From Cyanobacteriota bacterium (lineage in GTDB: Bacteria > Cyanobacteriota > Cyanobacteriia > PCC-6307 > Cyanobiaceae): a DNA stretch of 5,677 bases. Both the position numbers and the translations under genes were made by a program. Shown piece after piece: positions 1 to 5,677 of this stretch. Every line of letters starts with the position of its first letter. The stretch's first letter is position 1. Where the stretch lies: positions 1 through 5,677 of the forward strand of contig JAPLIF010000058.1 of NCBI GenBank assembly GCA_026389255.1. The letters run 5' to 3'. The notes under the pieces were generated by a model. The model was not told the DNA's origin, made no database searches, and saw only the letters and a program-made list of their open reading frames with translations.

Positions 1-956
1 ATCCCCGACAGCTGCCAGCCTGGTTTCTTTATGACGCCGAGGGTTCGCATCTGTTCGATCGCATCTGCGAACAACCCGAATACAGCCTCACGCGCAACGA
101 AACCAAGCTGCTGGAGGAACGGGCCGGGGAAATGGCCCAGGCCCTTGGCCAAGGCATCGACAAACAACCGGTGCTGGTCGAATTTGGTGCGGGCAATCTC
201 CGCAAAGTGGGGCCCCTCCTGAAAACCCTGCAGCCGGCCGCCTACGTGGCCCTCGACATCAGTGCCGACCACCTGGTCCCGGCCTGCCGGGCCCTGCAGA
301 CGCGCCATCCGGACGTCCCAGTTCTAGGCGTGTGCTGCGATTACGCCAACATCGACCATCTGCCCCCCCATCCCCTGCTGGAAGGTCGGCCCCTAGTGGG
401 TTTCTACCCCGGCAGCTCCCTGGGCAACTTCGATCTGCCCCAAGCCCGTGGCTTGTTAGCCCACTTTGCCGAACTCCTGGGCCACGGCAGCAGGCTGTTG
501 ATCGGCATCGACCAGCCCCGGGAGGCGGCCCGCCTCGAGGCGGCCTATGACGATGCCGCCGGAATTTCGGCAGCCTTCGCCTTCAACCTGCTCCGCCGCC
601 TCAACCGCGAACTGGCTGGCAACTTCGACCCTGCCGCCTTCCGCTATCAAGCCCAATGGCAGCCAACCAGCAGCCGCATCGCCATGGCCCTGGTCAGCCG
701 CCAAAACCAGATGGTCGATCTGGCTGGCCGGCGCTGGAGCTTTGCCGCTGGCGAGCCCTTGATCACCGAATACAGCGTTAAATACACCCCTGAAGCCTTC
801 CTCGCCCTGGCGGCAGAGGCGGGGTGGCGCCCCCTAGGGCGCTGGAGCGACGGTGGCGATGACCTGTCGCTCCACTTATTGATCCACGGCAAGATGCATG
901 ACCATGCCCAAGACTGCAACCATGCCAATCCCACTCTGCAGCCGAGTCAGCCATGA
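1..956 (+). CDS. egtD: L-histidine N-alpha-methyltransferase EgtD (5' end outside window)
   Basis: The protein is predicted to transfer three methyl groups from S-adenosylmethionine to the alpha-amino group of histidine, giving hercynine, the first intermediate of ergothioneine synthesis in the cytoplasm. The frame is open from base 3, so the start lies upstream; the first ATG in frame, at 132, is internal because family motifs precede it. The 317 visible residues show, in order, YDAEGSHLFDRI (10-21), PEY..TRNE (25-33), the SAM-binding VEFGAGN (59-65), YVALDIS (81-87), GSSLGN (137-142), FNLLRRLNREL (151-161) and TEYSVKY (255-261). In characterised EgtD an Asn of the GN motif and a Glu and Ser of TExS bind histidine; all are present here (N142, E256, S258). 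Mycobacterial EgtD is about 320 residues, so roughly 20-30 N-terminal residues are probably missing. The C-terminus carries a His/Cys-containing tail after the usual end. It overlaps the next gene by ATGA; egtB may lie just upstream. Confidence 0.94.
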   Translation, partial: PRQLPAWFLYDAEGSHLFDRICEQPEYSLTRNETKLLEERAGEMAQALGQGIDKQPVLVEFGAGNLRKVGPLLKTLQPAAYVALDISADHLVPACRALQTRHPDVPVLGVCCDYANIDHLPPHPLLEGRPLVGFYPGSSLGNFDLPQARGLLAHFAELLGHGSRLLIGIDQPREAARLEAAYDDAAGISAAFAFNLLRRLNRELAGNFDPAAFRYQAQWQPTSSRIAMALVSRQNQMVDLAGRRWSFAAGEPLITEYSVKYTPEAFLALAAEAGWRPLGRWSDGGDDLSLHLLIHGKMHDHAQDCNHANPTLQPSQP

Positions 957-1189
957 GCCGTGATGAACAGCGCCAGGCGATGCGCTCGGTGCGGGAGGGG
1001 CTGATCGAAGAACTGGAGGATCTCTACCGCCAGGCCTTCGATCGCATCTCCGAACACGACCTGGGAGAAGGGGCCATCGCCCGCCTCACCCAGCTGTTGC
1101 TGCGTTCCCGCGAGGCCGCTATCACCCCTCTGCAGCAAGAAATCGAAGCCCCCCTGATCACCCGTGCCCCCGCAACCCCACACCCATGA
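953..1189 (+). CDS. Small helical protein of the egt operon (hercynine-associated small protein)
   Basis: This is a 78-residue protein of unknown biochemical role. Its ATG overlaps the egtD stop (ATGA) and its own stop overlaps the next start in the same way, so the three genes are almost certainly translationally coupled. The sequence is predicted to be almost wholly alpha-helical and charged: helix one around residues 3-33 (EELEDLYRQAFDRI), a short break at EHDLGEG, helix two around 39-66, then a Pro/Ala-rich end. There are no cysteines, no signal peptide and no membrane segment, so a cytoplasmic partner or regulatory subunit is more likely than an enzyme. From memory, a cyanobacterial family of this size found beside EgtB and EgtD is annotated as 'hercynine metabolism small protein'; I could not verify membership. 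A stretch coding FDRISE is nearly identical in DNA to one in egtD. No Shine-Dalgarno sequence is evident, as expected for a coupled start. Confidence 0.8.
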   Translation: MSRDEQRQAMRSVREGLIEELEDLYRQAFDRISEHDLGEGAIARLTQLLLRSREAAITPLQQEIEAPLITRAPATPHP

Positions 1190-1737
1190 GCGGCAGCAGC
1201 AATTGGCTTGAGGAATTGGAAGCCCGCCTGGATTCGCAACTGGAGTCCTTTCTCAATTCCAATCCCCAACAGGAGGCCCTCTTGGCCGAGCAACAGGCCC
1301 GCGAACGCCAGCAGAGCCTGCAACGTCAGCGTCTTGATCTGAAACAAGAGGCGGAACTCCAACGCCAGGGCTTATTACGGCTGGCTAGTGAAATCCGCTC
1401 CTGGCAAGAGCGGGTGCAGCGGGCCCGAAATGCCGGCGCCGAGGCCCTGGCGGATCGGGCTGAGGCCCACATCAACGATCTGATGGAGCAGGGACGGTGT
1501 CGCTGGGAGACCCTGGCGGAAGTGGGCCAGCGATTCAGCGCGGTCGACGTGGAATTGCGCTCCATGGTTCCACCGTCCACCGGAGGCCCTGGCCAGGCGC
1601 CACCGGCCCCAGGCGACGGCAGGGGCCCCAGTCAGGCCAAGCCGGACTCCACCCCCCAGGCCGACCTGGAGTCCGAATGGGCCGCCTTTGAAAACCACCA
1701 GGACCTCCAGGAGCTGCGTCGCCAGATGCAGCGCTGA
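1186..1737 (+). CDS. Coiled-coil protein of the egt operon (TIGR04376-like)
   Basis: This 183-residue protein has no recognisable catalytic motif. Residues 5-125 are predicted to be long amphipathic helices rich in Gln, Glu, Arg and Leu, with heptad-like spacing (ALLAEQQARERQQSLQRQR; SEIRSWQERVQRARNAG), typical of a coiled coil. Residues 128-158 form a Pro/Gly/Ser linker, and 159-183 a final helix (LESEWAAFE.HQDLQELRRQ) whose W..FE..DLQELRR pattern recurs at the end of related cyanobacterial proteins as I recall them. I associate this architecture with a cyanobacterial family annotated 'hercynine metabolism protein' or TIGR04376, which is unconfirmed here. The start overlaps the previous stop by ATGA. 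The single cysteine is C105. A scaffold for EgtB/EgtD or a PspA-like membrane-associated role are both possible; neither is shown by the sequence. It lacks a signal peptide and membrane segments. Confidence 0.82.
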   Translation: MSGSSNWLEELEARLDSQLESFLNSNPQQEALLAEQQARERQQSLQRQRLDLKQEAELQRQGLLRLASEIRSWQERVQRARNAGAEALADRAEAHINDLMEQGRCRWETLAEVGQRFSAVDVELRSMVPPSTGGPGQAPPAPGDGRGPSQAKPDSTPQADLESEWAAFENHQDLQELRRQMQR

Positions 1738-1747
1738 CCGGGACGCC

Positions 1748-2545
1748 ATGGACTTTCTGCTGGCCAAACTGCTGCCCACGTTCTTCTATCCCCTGAGCCT
1801 GGCCCTACTGCTCCAGGGGGCCGCCCTCCTGGGTCGTCAGCGGCGCTGGAGTCCCTGGGTCTCCGCCGCGGCGCTGTTGTTGCTTTGGGTGGCCTCGATG
1901 CCCTGGGTGAGCCGGTCCATGGAACGGCAGATCGAGCAACGGGCCCTGGCGCTGGTGCCCCCCACCCTCCCCCAAGCCGATGCGGTGCTTGTGCTGGGGG
2001 GAGGGGTGCTGGCACCCCTGCCTCCCCGGCGTGGGGTGGAGATCAGTGATGCCGGTGATCGCCTGCTGACGGGGGTGCAACTGATGCGGGAGCGCAAGGC
2101 CCCGTGGCTGCTGGTGTCAGGGGGAGTCGTGAGTCTCCGGGGCCAGGATCCGGCCCCCCCCGAGGCCCAATCGGCGGCGACCTTGGCCCGCTGGTTGGGG
2201 GTAGAACCGAACCGCATCCTGATGAGCAACCAGGCCCGCAACACGGCGGAGGAGGCCCGGGCCCTGCAGGCCATCGCCACGGCCCGTCTCTGGCACTCGG
2301 TGTTACTGGTCACCAGTGCCAGACATCTGCCCCGCTCGGTGGCCACCTTTCGCCACCTCACGGATCTGAAGATCGTGCCGGTGGCCTGTGATTTCCAGGT
2401 GGTCAACCAAGCCGGCGCCGGCCGTGGAACCGCGGCAAGCCTGCTGGATGACGTCCTGCCCAGCGCCGGAGCCCTGGCCAACACTTCAACCAACCTGCGG
2501 GAACTGATGGGGCTTGTGGTTTACAAACTTCGCGGCTGGAGCTGA
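1748..2545 (+). CDS. YdcF/ElyC-like DUF218 membrane protein
   Basis: A 265-residue protein with two hydrophobic N-terminal segments (about 8-29 and 36-55) and a DUF218 domain (about 77-235). Visible family motifs are DAVLVLGGG (78-86), the basic residues PRR..EISDAGDRL (93-106), LLVSGG (121-126), NQARNTAEEA (161-170) and VTSARHLPRS (188-197). The C-terminus (LPSAGALANTS...MGLVVYKLRG) and the two-helix N-terminus resemble E. coli ElyC, which affects peptidoglycan and lipid-carrier metabolism, more than the shorter soluble YdcF. The DUF218 domain probably faces the periplasm. I chose the ATG at 1748 because it starts directly at the hydrophobic segment, lies 10 bases after the previous stop and follows a weak GGGA at 1740-1743; the frame is open further upstream to an ATG at 1688, but that part would lie inside the coiled-coil gene and adds an Arg/Cys-rich, non-family stretch. 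A cotranscription link with hercynine synthesis is suggested only by spacing. Confidence 0.91.
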   Translation: MDFLLAKLLPTFFYPLSLALLLQGAALLGRQRRWSPWVSAAALLLLWVASMPWVSRSMERQIEQRALALVPPTLPQADAVLVLGGGVLAPLPPRRGVEISDAGDRLLTGVQLMRERKAPWLLVSGGVVSLRGQDPAPPEAQSAATLARWLGVEPNRILMSNQARNTAEEARALQAIATARLWHSVLLVTSARHLPRSVATFRHLTDLKIVPVACDFQVVNQAGAGRGTAASLLDDVLPSAGALANTSTNLRELMGLVVYKLRGWS

Positions 2546-2585
2546 CCTGGAGAGGCGATCAACAGCCAAACGAAAGCAGAGGGGA
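2546..2585. other. Convergent intergenic gap, no clear terminator
   Basis: These 40 bases separate two convergent genes. I looked for a GC-rich hairpin followed by a T run on either strand and saw none, so termination here is either factor-dependent or occurs within the opposing coding regions. Confidence 0.5.
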
Positions 2586-2849
2586 TCAGACTTTGGGAGC
2601 TGGAGGCACCAGGCTGACCCCTTCCGGCGGTGGGGTGGGGTCAGGATCGGCGATCAGCATGTGCTGGAGCACAATTTCCGGGCGCTCACTATCCCTCCAG
2701 CGAATTCGATAGGCGGGCATCTTGGTGCCTCGACTGGTGGTTTGTTCAACAGGCTCCATCACCCAACCCCGGCGGGAACGCCCCTGGGGGTTGCGCTTCA
2801 CCACCGCATCGGCGTGTTGAAACCGGAAACCGACGCGCTCGCCACTCAT
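2586..2849 (-). CDS. Small conserved-looking hypothetical protein downstream of lysS
   Basis: An 87-residue protein of unknown function. The only ATG at the 5' end is at 2849; an in-frame TAA lies three codons upstream. Residues 4-70 alternate short hydrophobic strands with turns (RVGFRFQHADAVVKRNP, GWVMEPVEQT, KMPAYRIRW, RPEIVLQHMLI), a pattern that would suit a small SH3-like beta barrel; this fold is an inference. The region around residues 19-28 is basic (KRNPQGRSRR), so nucleic-acid or ribosome contact is possible. The last ~18 residues are Pro-rich and probably disordered. There are no cysteines, signal peptide or membrane segments. It is read in the same direction as lysS, with about 100 bases between them, and no good Shine-Dalgarno is visible. 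It reads as a real protein rather than a shadow because no other gene covers this stretch and the composition is protein-like. Confidence 0.68.
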   Translation of the reverse strand: MSGERVGFRFQHADAVVKRNPQGRSRRGWVMEPVEQTTSRGTKMPAYRIRWRDSERPEIVLQHMLIADPDPTPPPEGVSLVPPAPKV

Positions 2850-2952
2850 GGGCTGTTAGACAAAGCATGTTATGCCCCATTATCTCACTGCATGGGTCCC
2901 CCTCCTGCGCTGTGAGGCCGTCAAGCCAGGAAAGCGACAGATCCCCTCAGAA
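2850..2952. other. lysS to small-gene intergenic region
   Basis: A 103-base spacer on the minus-strand transcription unit. I see no tRNA, no convincing intrinsic terminator after lysS and no full sigma-70 promoter. A GATAAT hexamer (minus strand, complement of 2879-2884) sits a plausible distance before the small gene but has no matching -35. The small gene may simply be read through from lysS. Confidence 0.4.
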
Positions 2953-4650
2953 TTAAGTCCCCGTTTCCGGGCGCAACAACGGAAACGCAATCACATCCCG
3001 AATCGAGGGACTGTCGGTGAGCAGCATCGCCAGGCGGTCGATGCCAATGCCGAGGCCGCCGGTGGGGGGCATGCCCACCTCAAGGGCCTGGAGGAAATCC
3101 TCATCCACGGTCTGGGCCTCGGGGTCGCCGGCCTGGCGACGGAGCTGCTGCAGCTCAAGGCGCTGGCGCTGGTCGATCGGATCGATGAGTTCACTGAAGG
3201 CGTTGGCGGTCTCACGACCGACGATGAACAACTCAAAGCGCTCAACCAGGCCAGGCTTGCTGCGGTGGGGCCGGGCCAGGGGGGAGTTCTCCACCGGATA
3301 ATCGAGCACGAAGGTGGGCTGGATCAAGGTGGTTTCCACCTTTTGCTCGAAAGCTTCCACCAGCAGCCGCCCCAGTGAATCGGCCACGGCCGGCACCTCC
3401 AGGCCCACCTCGGCCATGGCGGCGGCAGCCCGGGAACGGCTTTCCACCGGATCGGGCCCCTCGAAGCCTGTGAAATCCAGCCCCGTGGCCTCCTTCACCA
3501 GATCGTGCATCGTGGCCCGCCGCCAGGGGGGAGTGAGATCAACCTCCGTGCCCTGGTAGGTCAGCCGGGTGGTGCCGCATACGGCCTGGGCCACGGCGGC
3601 AATCAGGTCTTCGGTCAGGCGCATCATGCCTTCGTAGTCGGTGTAGGCCTGGTAGATCTCCACCGAGGTGAATTCGGGGTTGTGACGGGTGCTGATCCCT
3701 TCGTTGCGAAAGATGCGCCCGAGTTCGTAGACCCGTTCAAAGCCACCGACCACGAGCCGCTTGAGGTGCAGTTCGGTGGCGATGCGCAGGGTGAGGGGCA
3801 GGTCGAGGGCGTTGTGGTGGGTGGTGAAGGGACGGGCATCGGCCCCACCGGCCTCGGCCTGGAGCACCGGTGTTTCAATCTCCAGGAAGCCCCGATCGTC
3901 GAGCCAGCGCCGCATGGTGCTCACCAGCACAGCCCGACGACGGAAGGTTTCCCGGGTCTGGGGCGAAACAATCAAATCGAGGTAGCGCTGGCGGTAACGC
4001 TTCTCGATATCCGCCAGACCATGCCATTTATCAGGAAGGGGCTGGAGGGCCTTGCTGAGCATGGTCCAGCTGGTGACCTTGACCGACAGTTCACCGCGAT
4101 CGGTCCGTTTGAGATGGCCGTGCACGCCGATCCAATCCCCCGCATCCACCAGCGAGGTCAGCTGGCTGAAAACCTCCGGATTGTCTGGATGGGCCGCCTC
4201 CAGGGTGGCCCGATCCAGATACAGCTGGATGCTGCCGCTTTCGTCGGCCAGGGTGAAAAAAGCCAACTTGCCCATGACCCGACGGGTCATCACCCGACCC
4301 GCCACCGCCACCAGATCTAGCGCTTCCTGGCCATTGGCAAGATCGGAGTATTGGTCCTGCAGGCTGGCGTTGCGATGGCTGGGCTCAAAACCGAGGGCAT
4401 AGGGGCCCTGGCCCAGGGCCGCCAGCTTCCTGGCTTTCTCCCTGCGACTCACCGCCTCGACCGGAAGGCTGGCTCCACCCCCTTTGGCTGCCCGCATCGC
4501 CAGGTGGTGGGCCTTTTTGAACGCATCAAAATCAAGGAGTTCCGAGCCATCCGTTTTGATGCTCCCGTAACCGCAGCCACGGACCAGATCGGCCTTGGAC
4601 ACGGAGCCGAGTTCCTTGACCTTGGCGAGCAGATCGGGGCCAGTGAGCAT
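2953..4650 (-). CDS. lysS: Lysyl-tRNA synthetase, class II, with N-terminal AbrB-like extension
   Basis: This enzyme charges tRNA-Lys with lysine using ATP in the cytoplasm. Numbering from the ATG at 4650 gives 565 residues against about 500-510 for E. coli LysS. The synthetase part is complete: OB-fold anticodon-binding domain about 112-205 ([15 protein letters not shown]...[14 protein letters not shown]), the LysS signature [20 protein letters not shown] (205-226), motif 1 [11 protein letters not shown] (253-263), motif 2 [15 protein letters not shown] (314-328), the lysine-site stretch [13 protein letters not shown] (331-343), and motif 3 [14 protein letters not shown] (531-544). Residues 1-58 are extra and resemble the N-terminal segment of cyanobacterial AbrB-like regulators. 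I chose 4650 because it lies 31 bases after the response-regulator stop and begins exactly with the AbrB-like MLTG. An in-frame ATG at 4728 would overlap the upstream gene; a GTG at 4452 (residue 67) could start a normal-length LysS. No clear Shine-Dalgarno precedes 4650. The stop is TAA. Confidence 0.97.
   Translation of the reverse strand: MLTGPDLLAKVKELGSVSKADLVRGCGYGSIKTDGSELLDFDAFKKAHHLAMRAAKGGGASLPVEAVSRREKARKLAALGQGPYALGFEPSHRNASLQDQYSDLANGQEALDLVAVAGRVMTRRVMGKLAFFTLADESGSIQLYLDRATLEAAHPDNPEVFSQLTSLVDAGDWIGVHGHLKRTDRGELSVKVTSWTMLSKALQPLPDKWHGLADIEKRYRQRYLDLIVSPQTRETFRRRAVLVSTMRRWLDDRGFLEIETPVLQAEAGGADARPFTTHHNALDLPLTLRIATELHLKRLVVGGFERVYELGRIFRNEGISTRHNPEFTSVEIYQAYTDYEGMMRLTEDLIAAVAQAVCGTTRLTYQGTEVDLTPPWRRATMHDLVKEATGLDFTGFEGPDPVESRSRAAAAMAEVGLEVPAVADSLGRLLVEAFEQKVETTLIQPTFVLDYPVENSPLARPHRSKPGLVERFELFIVGRETANAFSELIDPIDQRQRLELQQLRRQAGDPEAQTVDEDFLQALEVGMPPTGGLGIGIDRLAMLLTDSPSIRDVIAFPLLRPETGT
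4477..4650 (-). other. AbrB-like (cyAbrB N-terminal) domain segment within lysS
   Basis: This coding segment gives LysS residues 1-58. It contains [39 protein letters not shown] and a closing AAKGG. Cyanobacterial AbrB-like proteins, as I recall them, begin with a closely similar pattern: LTG..LL.KVKELGD.SKSDLVR.CGY, then KKDG.ERLNFTAFYEALLEAKG. The final helix here differs ([11 protein letters not shown] in place of FYEALLEA) and is slightly longer. The C-terminal AbrB swapped-hairpin part is absent; sequence passes straight into the LysS N-terminal helix ([19 protein letters not shown]). The match is by eye and needs a profile search. Confidence 0.7.
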
Positions 4651-4681
4651 GGGGGGTTTGAGAAGGGGAATGGTTTCCGTC

Positions 4682-5512
4682 TCAGCCGACAGCCGCCAGG
4701 CTGCCTTCGCCCATCCGCTGGGAGGCATAACCGGTGCCGCGCACGGTGAGAATCAGCTCGGGGTTGCGAGGATCGGGCTCAAGTTTGCCGCGCAGGCGGG
4801 CGACGTAGACATCAACCACCCGCAGATCGGCCGCGCGCCGCGGTGGGTAACCCCAGAGTTGCTCGAGGATCTCGGCCCGGGGCACAACCCGCCCAGGTTC
4901 GCGAAAAAGCAGTTCGAGCAGACTGAACTCCGTGTAGGTGAGCGCAATCCGCTGGCCATCACGGGTCACCTGGCGACGATTGGTATCCACCACCAGATCC
5001 CCAAGGCGCATGACGCCGGAACCAGTGGTGGGCTCCCTGGGCTCGCTGGCGGCCGAACCCTGGCCCACTCGCCTGAGGATGGTGGCAATACGGGCCTCCA
5101 GTTCCTTAGGGCTAAAGGGTTTAGGCAGATAATCATCGGCACCGAGGTCGAGACCGGCGACCCGCTCCGAGATGGAGTCCAGGGCGGAGAGGAAGATAAT
5201 TGGCACACAGGACTCGGCCCGCAACCGGCGGCAGACGGCAAAGCCATCGAGCTTGGGAAGCATGACGTCAAGAACCACCAGATCGGGCTGCTCCCTGTGG
5301 AACACCGCCAAAGCCTCGTCGCCGTCCTCGGCGCAGACCACCCGGTAGCCAGCCAACTGCAAACGCATCGTCAGGACACGACGGACAGCAGGTTCATCGT
5401 CAACCACCAAGAGGGTGGGAGCCGCCGGCCGCTCCTGGAGGGGCAACTGGGAATCTTCGTCGTAGGACCCTTGCGACATCCGTGACTGCTGGGGAAAATC
5501 CTCCACGGCCAT
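4682..5512 (-). CDS. OmpR/PhoB-family response regulator, RpaB-like
   Basis: A DNA-binding two-component response regulator of 276 residues counted from the ATG at 5512. The receiver domain (about 31-148) has the acidic pair DD (38-39), phosphoacceptor D82 in [13 protein letters not shown], switch residue S109 in FLSALD and K131 in PKPF. A winged-helix trans_reg_C domain follows (about 168-267), with [45 protein letters not shown] and [32 protein letters not shown] and the RGTGY end closely match RpaB/Ycf27, a light- and redox-stress regulator. However, receiver positions such as [31 protein letters not shown] differ from canonical RpaB ([27 protein letters not shown]), so I regard it as a paralog and give no symbol. 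Start is uncertain: GTG at 5521, ATG at 5512 or ATG at 5479 are all in frame, and none has a good Shine-Dalgarno. lysS follows after 31 bases and is probably cotranscribed. No kinase gene is nearby. Confidence 0.95.
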   Translation of the reverse strand: MAVEDFPQQSRMSQGSYDEDSQLPLQERPAAPTLLVVDDEPAVRRVLTMRLQLAGYRVVCAEDGDEALAVFHREQPDLVVLDVMLPKLDGFAVCRRLRAESCVPIIFLSALDSISERVAGLDLGADDYLPKPFSPKELEARIATILRRVGQGSAASEPREPTTGSGVMRLGDLVVDTNRRQVTRDGQRIALTYTEFSLLELLFREPGRVVPRAEILEQLWGYPPRRAADLRVVDVYVARLRGKLEPDPRNPELILTVRGTGYASQRMGEGSLAAVG

Positions 5513-5522
5513 GGGCGACACA

Positions 5523-5536
5523 CCGGAAACGTCCGG
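5523..5536. repeat. Perfect short inverted repeat at the response-regulator start
   Basis: CCGGA and TCCGG arms (5 bp each) flank a four-base AACG loop. It ends 2 bases from the candidate GTG start at 5521 and 11 bases from the ATG at 5512. It could be a small RNA hairpin affecting start selection or an operator half-site pair; the short stem also allows chance. Confidence 0.4.
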
Positions 5537-5576
5537 ATGAAGAATCGCAACCTTACCCTCTGACGCTCCCCTTGGT

Positions 5577-5603
5577 CATCCCCCGGATCCACTGGGGCAG
5601 ATG
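5577..5603. repeat. GC-rich imperfect inverted repeat in the response-regulator leader
   Basis: CATCCCCC (5577-5584) pairs with GGGG-CA-GATG (5594-5603), giving eight base pairs with a two-base bulge around a nine-base loop. It lies about 65 bases upstream of the response-regulator ATG. No T run follows on either strand, so it is not a classical terminator; a leader structure or protein-binding site is possible. Confidence 0.4.
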
Positions 5604-5677
5604 GGATTCGGGCCTTCGAAGATTTTGTTCCCAAACAGGCGGAAATGCCTTTTTCTGTTAAAGGGATCCCAAGCTTC

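Larger units (their letters stand above)
5513..5677 (-). promoter_or_regulatory. Upstream leader/promoter region of the response regulator
   Basis: This stretch holds no convincing gene. It is the likely promoter and 5' leader of the response regulator on the minus strand. The outer part (about 5620-5662) is AT-richer than the surrounding coding DNA, as expected for a promoter, but I cannot pick a confident -35/-10 pair. Two inverted repeats lie between that part and the start codon and are listed separately. A divergent gene may begin beyond the right edge. Confidence 0.4.

Noticed and set aside
1688..1747. Longer DUF218 protein starting at 1688
   Set aside because: The extra 20 residues lie within the coiled-coil gene, are rich in Arg and Cys, and precede the natural membrane-segment start at 1748.
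2879..2884. GATAAT on the minus strand as a -10 box for the 87-residue gene
   Set aside because: No acceptable -35 lies 16-18 bases upstream; the nearest TTGACG is about 34 bases away.
2514..3378. Plus-strand open frames crossing 2514-2915, 2630-2956 and 2872-3378
   Set aside because: They have low-complexity composition, overlap real genes on the other strand and show no family resemblance.
3505..4320. Long plus-strand open frame of 271 codons opposite lysS
   Set aside because: It lies wholly antisense to the clearly conserved LysS synthetase domain; GC-rich DNA produces such mirror frames.
4651..4728. Longer lysS starting at the ATG at 4728
   Set aside because: It would overlap the response-regulator coding end by 47 bases and add 26 residues unlike either LysS or AbrB; the AbrB-like segment begins exactly at the ATG at 4650.
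4595..5485. Long plus-strand open frame of 296 codons opposite the response regulator
   Set aside because: It is antisense to a well-supported OmpR-family gene and shows no domain of its own.
5637..5654. AGGC-loop-GCCT followed by TTTTT as an intrinsic terminator
   Set aside because: The stem is only four base pairs and there is no plus-strand gene upstream for it to end.
5663..5676. Adjacent GGGATCCC and AAGCTT palindromes at the right edge, reminiscent of a cloning polylinker
   Set aside because: Only two restriction-type hexamers are present with no further vector sequence visible; chance or a natural edge is as likely.
1..5677. HIP1 octamer (GCGATCGC), CRISPR repeats, tRNA genes and insertion sequences
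   Set aside because: I scanned by eye and found no exact HIP1 copy, no regularly spaced repeats, no cloverleaf and no transposase.

Overview
The window looks like a piece of a GC-rich picocyanobacterial chromosome of the Cyanobium/Synechococcus type. The reasons are the gene families and their order: an EgtD-type histidine methyltransferase followed by two small cyanobacterial companion genes, a cyanobacterial-style lysyl-tRNA synthetase, and an OmpR-type response regulator very close to the RpaB/Ycf27 family. The HIP1 octamer common in many freshwater cyanobacteria was not seen, which fits picocyanobacteria. The lineage call is from recognition by eye, not from a database search.

Left half, plus strand (1-2545): a tightly packed operon. 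It opens with egtD, whose 5' end is cut off by the window. egtD overlaps a 78-residue helical protein by ATGA, which overlaps a 183-residue coiled-coil protein by a second ATGA. Ten bases later comes a membrane-anchored DUF218 (YdcF/ElyC-like) protein. EgtD makes hercynine (N-alpha-trimethylhistidine), the ergothioneine precursor. The two small proteins belong, as far as I recall, to families described only by their association with EgtB/EgtD in cyanobacteria. The DUF218 protein probably has an envelope role and may share only transcription.

Right half, minus strand (2586-5512), converging on the first operon across a 40-base gap: a response regulator gene, then lysS 31 bases downstream, then after about 100 bases a small 87-residue conserved-looking protein. 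No histidine kinase lies in the window. The last ~160 bases are the leader/promoter region of the response regulator and hold two inverted repeats.

The most unusual item is lysS. Its ATG-initiated reading frame starts with about 58 residues that resemble the N-terminal segment of cyanobacterial AbrB-like (cyAbrB) regulators, fused in frame to an otherwise complete lysyl-tRNA synthetase. Whether the fused form is translated, or whether LysS starts at an internal GTG right at the domain junction, cannot be settled from sequence alone.
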